Program-made: the position numbers and the translations under genes
Shown: piece by piece, positions 58,177-64,000 of the stretch
How positions within the stretch are numbered: the stretch's first letter is position 1
Layout of the letters: each line of letters opens with the position of its first letter
The notes under the pieces: generated by a model
Seen by the model: the letters and a program-made list of their open reading frames with translations, nothing else
Told to the model about the DNA's origin: nothing
Database searches by the model: none
Assembly: GCA_949775045.1 (NCBI GenBank)
Contig: OX459098.1
Span: forward strand, 11,876,741-11,940,740
Length of the DNA stretch: 64,000 bases
DNA from: Metridium senile
Lineage: Eukaryota; Cnidaria; Anthozoa; Actiniaria; Metridiidae
Reading direction: 5' to 3'

Positions 58177-58750
58177 ACAAAAGATAGAGAATAGGGTTGG
58201 TCCAAGAACTGAGCCCTGTGGTACGCCAAACGTATCAGGCAGAGTGTAATAACATAATAACATAACTAGACGCTCTATGAGCGATTACTCGGGCTACTGA
58301 ACAGAAGGGATTCTGGGGGATTGAAATTCATTATGTATCATGCATAGATCATATCCAATACACGATACAGTGGTACCTCTATTAAGCGGTCAACCATTAA
58401 GTGGTCACCCTCTATTAGGCGGTCACAATAAAAAGTCCCAAATCTATTCCTATACCTATTCTATACCTCTATTCTGCGGCCAACCTCTATTAAGCGGCCA
58501 CTATGGAAAGTCCGGAGAGTGACCGCTTAATATAGGTACTACTGTATACATAGGCACTAACTGACGCAAATTCAGTTAGTCATGAGCAAACTGATAAAGC
58601 TATAATACAGGCATATTATATGTATAGAAACCTATATCCTCAGACACAGATAGGGAAATGTTATTATATCCAAGGAGATGACAGAGCCAGAGTTGTGTTT
58701 TATTTTAGGCATTTTAGCCCGCTTGGTGTTTTGATGCATTGGTTGGTATT

Positions 58751-61700
58751 TTAAGAGCGACGGTCCACTAATACCGAGCGAGGTCCGGCAACAGAGAAAA
58801 ATCGATTTTCTTTATATTCGGCCTAGCGATAGGTATTAGTGAGTAAGTAAACCTGGGGGGTTTGATTTTTCAAAAAATTAAATTGTTGCCGAGATATAGC
58901 CAAAAACCGGTTCGGCCGAATTCGAGCCAGAGAAAGCGTGCGATGAAAGCAGTTTTTGGGGTCTCTTTAACCTTGTCCTGCAAAGACCCAACATAATCTC
59001 CGGAATTTATTTGTTGGAATATTTGTTTTTGAACTATTTTTGAACATCTTCAATGCGGTGAGTTTTAGGCTCATAGGCTTCTTTTCTTTTTTTTGAGAGG
59101 CTCGCCAATTTCGCTATAATTTTGGACCTTGAAAGCTTCATTCCGGAGCACTAATTCAAAAAATAAATTCTATATGTGGTATAACTCGGATTCTAAACAA
59201 ATTAAGGTTGTTCTTAAAGAATATGTAAAATTTATTCTGGGGAAATAACTACAGTGCTCCGAACAAGCGAGTGAAAATGCCAGTTTTTGGTGAATATTTC
59301 GACAAAGCCCGTAAAAGTGCGTTTTGACCCTTTCGAAATACGACAAAAATCGATATATAATTACGTTCAAATTTACACATTTAAGTTTAACAGAACTTTA
59401 AGAGTGATTGTTTTAGATAACTCCAAAAATCAAAGCTTAGAAATCTATATTTTCTTTTGTTTACTTCAGTAAAATGACTGAATTAATTTCTAATTAGCAT
59501 ATTATAAACGAAAACATTTCCAATATGGTTTGATTACGAAAAAACATTCCTAATTTGACTAATATCAAAAAGAAATATTAGAGAAAGACATTATTACATG
59601 TTTTATTTGTTTTCTTGGTGATTCAGTACAGTTTCACATCCATTTTCATAATTTGTTGTGTGTGTTATTTTTGGAATCAGATTGCGTGATCTTCGCCCCG
59701 TGACGGAAGGCGTACATAGAGCTTGAACACGGTTAATCCGGATCACTCCAAAAATCAAAGCTCAGAATTCTATAATTTTTTTTGTTTACTGGCATAAGAT
59801 TTTATTTTTTTAAGATTTTTTTTTTTTTTTCAATACGTTTTGGATACAAAAAAACCTCTCCCAATTCGACTGGATTCAATTCCAATTCAGACTGGAATCA
59901 AAAAGCAATATAACAGAAATACATTTGAATATGCTGAACATGTTTTCTTTGTGATTCTGTACATTTTCACATCCATTTTCATAATTCGTTGTAAGTGTTA
60001 TAATCAGATTGCGTGACCTACTTCCTGTGGGGGGTAGGGGGAACGGGGTGGAGGGGGTAAAGAAGGAGGTAAAGAACACACATGTGTCTATGATTCCAAA
60101 TGCAATTATTTTGATATTTTTCTATTTTCAATGGAAGCATTAATGCATAATTTTAAGATATCGGTAAACATCGAAAAATATATTTAAGTCCGTGGAAAGT
60201 GAATTTGTCTTTTTCATTTTGTAATTTTATTTTCCAATCTTGTCAAATAAGGGACGGGTCATTTATTAGAGGGGGTGGGCTGGTGCATTTTCAATTCCCT
60301 TGATATAATTTTTTGTGGCCCTGTTCTTTCAAATGCACAATTTAACGCCGCCTTCTAAGAGATAGTACATAAAATAACAATGATGATGATAATGATGATT
60401 GCAGAATTTTTCTTGGCCGTCCACTTTTGCCTGCATCATGAAAAAGTATGAACCCTACCCCATTTGCACCAGCCCTCCGACCAGTCCCTAATGAGCTTGG
60501 GCTGCATGTGGATAAATATTGTTCTGTCTAATTATACTCTCTTGATACTACCAAAAATTACTCAACTGTTAAAACCACAAAGAAACGATCATAATTTCAG
60601 TATTATGACAGTATTACTGGAAAAACAGCTCGTAATTAGATTTATTATAGAGAGAAAGCAAGAATATGTACCGAGAATTCCCATTAATTATCATAAATTT
60701 AAACGGATCGAGAACGAGTAAAAATGTTCTCATATAAAATTCGAGTTTATATGATACGAATGATGCATAAGTTTTGTTTTTGTTTGTTTGTGTCAGTATT
60801 TCGAAAGTTATATCTAGAGCTAGAAAGCTAAATCTTGACAAAAATTAACTGTGTAGACGAAAGCTATGCCCAAAGTTTGCATTTTATGAAATCATTTTTT
60901 TTTTCAAAAATAGAGAAATCGCTGAAATACCATAACAATGGAAGCAAAATCACCTGTAAAAAATACATATCTATTTAAATCCCCTCCCAAAGAGCCGATA
61001 GTTACAACAAATCTGGGGCGCCGCCGCCCAAAATATGTCTCAAACTTCCCCTACTTGTTACGTACATTACCATAGGATAAAAATTCTTAAAATTTCGTAA
61101 AAAACGTGTTGTATATTGACTTTGAGAAAACTAGCAAACATTATGGGAAGGTTTATAAAATATTTTTTGACGTCACACACTGACCTCTTCTCGAGCATGG
61201 CCCTAACACTGGCCGCTTGGTCGCAAGATATGAATAAAAGTATTTGAAAAAAAAATCGAAAAGATTGAGAAAATGTCATTATTCAGATAATGAACTTGAC
61301 TTCATTGGAATCTACTGTAAATGAACAGCTATCTCATGTCCACTCTTGGCTTTGTGCGAACAAACTTTCTCTCAATATAGAGAAATCAAACTTCGTAATC
61401 TTTCATCCGCCGCAAAAGAAACTATCTTATGACCTAGATGTATATATCAATAACAAATGTCTTAAACAAGAAACTAACATTAAATATTTAGGCGTTGTTT
61501 TAGACAATCACCTTAGTTGGAAATCCCACATTGCTCTTGTTTGCAGTAAAATCGAAAAGAGCATTGGGATTATCAGTAAGGCTAGTCATTATCTAAATCT
61601 ATCTATTCTGTGCACCTCATATTACTCTCTAGTTTATCCTTACCTTATTTACGGCATTGTTGTATGGGGTCACACATACGAATCCATTAAACCACTTCTT

Positions 61701-63467
61701 ATCTTACAAAAGAAATTGATACGAATAATGACTTTCAGTGACTTTAAGGCACATACTAACCCTATGGTTCTGAAACTAAAAATCCTAAAACTTCCAGAAC
61801 TTGTTCATTTATACACGGTCTGTTCATGTATGATCTCCATATGGAAAATCTATCGAACTGTTTTTCTTCCTTTTTTACCCAAGTGAAACAAAAACATAAC
61901 TATAATACTAGATTGGCTTCCAAGTGTTCCTTTTCGCTTCCAAAAGTAAGAACTAATTTTGGTAAATTCAATATAAGATATTCGGGAGCAAAATGCTGGA
62001 ATTCAATTGATGAAACTCTAAAAAAACTAAAAAATAGAAATAAATTTAAAGAGAGGCTGAGTGATGAATTACTCCGCTCATACTCTAGCTGAGATTATTC
62101 ATATTTCTATAAGTCATATCTTAAAAGTTTGATCCATCCTTATCCTTTTTTTCTTTCATTTTCTTTTTTTTTTTCTATTACTATATACTATTTTTTTTTT
62201 TTTTTCACTACCAATTGTATTAACCATAACTTTTAATTTTATATAGACCTATATAACCATTATATATTTTTTATAAAAAGCTATCTACCTAGGTTAGCCC
62301 TTGTGGTTATTGTAGACAGCTTGTACCACTTATTTAAGTCTTTAAATATAATTGTAATTCTTTTTTTATTTAATTATTGGTACTGAATAAACGATTGTTG
62401 TTGTTTGTTGTTGTTGTTGTTATTCAGGGTCTATCTAGTTAAACCATAGACAGTACCGTAGATCGTGTTCAAGCTCCATATGTACGCCTTCCGTCACGGG
62501 GCGGAGATCACGCAATCTGATTCCAAGAATAACACACACAACAAATTATGAAAATGGATGTGAAACTGTACTGAATCACCAAGAAAACAAATAAAACATG
62601 TAATAATGTCTTTTGCCAATATTACTTTTTGATATCAGTCAAATTAGGAATGTTTTTTCGTATTCAAACCATATTGGAAATGTTTTCGTTTATAATATGC
62701 TAATTAGAAATTAATTCAGTCATTTTACTGAAGTAAACAAAAGAAAATATAGATTTCTAAGCTTTGATTTTTGGAGTTATCTAAATCGATCACTCTTAAA
62801 GTTCTGTTAAACTTAAATGTGTAAATTGGAACGTAATTATATATCGATTTTTGTCGTATTTCGAAAGGGTCAAAACGCACTTTTACGGGCTTTGTCGAAA
62901 TATTCACCAAAAACTGGCATTTTCACTCGCTTGTTCGGAGCGCTGTAGTTATTTCCCCAGAATAAATTTTACATATTCTTTAGGAACAACCTTAATTTGT
63001 TTAGAATCCGAAGATTTAAAAGTTTCTGAGTTATACCACATATAGAATTTATTTTTTGAATTAGTGCTCCTGAATGAAGCTTTCAAGGTCCAAAATTATA
63101 GCGAAATTGGCGAGCCTCTCAAAAAAAGAAAAGAAGCCTATGAGCCTAAAACTGCATTGAAGATGTTCGAAAATAGTTCAAAAACAAATATTCCAACAAA
63201 TAAATTCCGGAAATTATGTTGGGTCTTGCAGGACAAGGTTAAAGAAACCCCCAAAACTGCTTTCATCGCACGCTTTCTCTGGCTCGAATTCGGCCGAACC
63301 GGCTTTTGGCTATATCTCGGCGACAATTTAATTTTTTGAAAAATCAAACCCACCAGGTTTACTTACTTACTAATACCTATCTCTAGGCCGAATATAAAGA
63401 AAATCGATTTTTCTCTGTTGCCGCCGATTCGTGATTTGGCTCGTTATTAGTGGACCGTCGCTCTTAA
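58751..63467. mobile_element. 4.7-kb foldback element, ~1-kb arms, TTAA ends
   Basis: The left arm 58751 to about 59735 (TTAAGAGCGACGGTCCACTA) is matched by the right arm about 62455 to 63467 (TAGTGGACCGTCGCTCTTAA), running through to gtacgccttccgtcacgggg near 62484. Mirror-image reading frames at 59287-59472 (+) and 62725-62910 (-) confirm the pairing. The loop holds a partial second copy of arm sequence (about 59735-60010, actccaaaaatcaaagctca) and a LINE. TTAA ends suggest piggyBac-type mobilisation, with the caveat that TTAA is self-complementary. No transposase is visible. Confidence 0.82.
61291..62425 (+). mobile_element. CR1-like LINE, 5'-truncated, inserted in the foldback loop
   Basis: Encodes the C-terminal part of a non-LTR reverse transcriptase: N-K-L-S-L-N-I-E-K-S-N-F, then I-K-Y-L-G-V-V-L-D-N-H-L-S-W and Y-G-I-V-V-W-G. 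A frame change near 61830 leads to H-N-Y-N-T-R-L-A-S, G-A-K-C-W-N-S-I-D-E-T-L and a stop near 62090. The 3' UTR has the hairpin ctaggttagcccttgtgg, GTACTGAATAAA and a TTG tandem tail, like the fragment at 24592-25022. The catalytic YADD part is missing. Confidence 0.8.
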
Positions 63468-64000
63468 AACAGCATTAAAAATGTTTCATAAATTCACATA
63501 TTTACACAAAGCTATCCTGAGGCACTAATAGGAAAGAAGGAAGAACTAAATTGGTTGATTAATGTTAACAAAATGTGCACAAAAATAAACAAATAATCAT
63601 TTATGACTAATTTTAGGTTATTTTAATGAGCAATGCCCTTATCCCAAATTTCATCATGTTTTTATTGAGGACTGAATGGAAACTAAGTCTCAGAAACATT
63701 ATTATCAAGATTAAACTTTTGAGAAATAAACGTCACGAAAATAAAGATAGATAGTTATTGAGGCATTTGTGTTTTTGGGGGGCTGTATGAATCTGCTCGA
63801 CATATAATTCTATGTACCAGGGTGTCTGTGTTACAAAGTGTTGACATTTCACCCCGTCCCCTCCCCCAAAGCGTCGCTAGGAAAGCTCAGATTTTAGTAT
63901 GCGATATAGAGGCGAAAACTTGGAAGCTTCGAAAAATTGAAGTTCTTGAAAATTGAATGTCAGAACAAGAAAGATAGATAGTAACTAAAGCAATTTGTGT
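63468..64000. other. Nothing recognised
   Basis: AT-rich sequence to the window end without a supported exon, repeat end or RNA. Confidence 0.5.

Larger units (their letters stand above)
55405..58260 (-). mobile_element. LINE reverse-transcriptase remnant, split by a DNA transposon
   Basis: On the - strand, 58245-58186 reads G-V-P-Q-G-S-V-L-G-P-T-L-F-S. After removing the inserted 2.65-kb element, 55514-55405 reads on through N-D-L-P-D-L-E to L-M-Y-A-D-D-T-T. G-x-P-Q-G-S-x-L-G-P and Y-A-D-D are reverse-transcriptase catalytic-core motifs of CR1/Jockey-type LINEs. One in-frame TAG lies between the motifs. Outer ends were not defined. Confidence 0.75.

Overview
The window is eukaryotic, AT-rich animal DNA with spliced genes, GT-AG introns, microsatellites, tRNA-derived SINE-like pieces and many hairpin transposons. 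Gene content suggests a cnidarian, probably an anthozoan: a NIDO-AMOP-VWD-EGF membrane protein of the type known from coral and anemone mucin-like proteins, surrounded by transposon gene families I recognise from cnidarian genomes. The clade call is inference.

1-36 kb (+ strand): one very large gene runs in from upstream and ends at a stop codon at 35782-35784. I traced 51 exons with compatible splice phases (about 2,485 residues in the window). In order they give 31 EGF modules (29 of them on 114-bp exons with phase 1-1 introns), a nidogen-like NIDO domain (5 exons), AMOP, a von Willebrand type D domain with a GDPH motif, a cadherin-like stretch, seven more EGF modules, an unnamed juxtamembrane domain with an R-S-R-R cleavage-type motif, one transmembrane helix and a short cytoplasmic tail. 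The EGF array has been growing and shrinking by unequal recombination at several scales: a 2,305-bp unit repeated about 2.5 times, a 697-bp unit inside it, a ~635-bp duplication, a 400-bp duplication, and two scars where an exon start is fused to the inside of an intron. Long introns are filled with palindromic MITEs (several flanked by TTAA), a 1.28-kb DNA transposon with a 7-bp target duplication, a LINE tail, SINE-like pieces and simple repeats.

36-58 kb: no host gene was recognised. This is a graveyard of transposon-derived coding exons, mostly on the - strand: two-cysteine zinc exons (38-40 kb), a two-gene element (43.5-50.8 kb), a Crypton-like N-terminal exon (51.4 kb), and a SAP plus SWIM-finger gene with decayed exons downstream (52.3-55.3 kb). 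A clean 2,653-bp TIR transposon (55,524-58,176) has a perfect 9-bp target duplication. It carries an intact two-exon SWIM-finger gene but no visible transposase, and it sits inside a LINE reverse-transcriptase remnant.

58.7-63.5 kb: a giant foldback element with ~1-kb inverted arms flanked by TTAA. A 5'-truncated CR1-like LINE lies in its loop. The last 0.5 kb is featureless.
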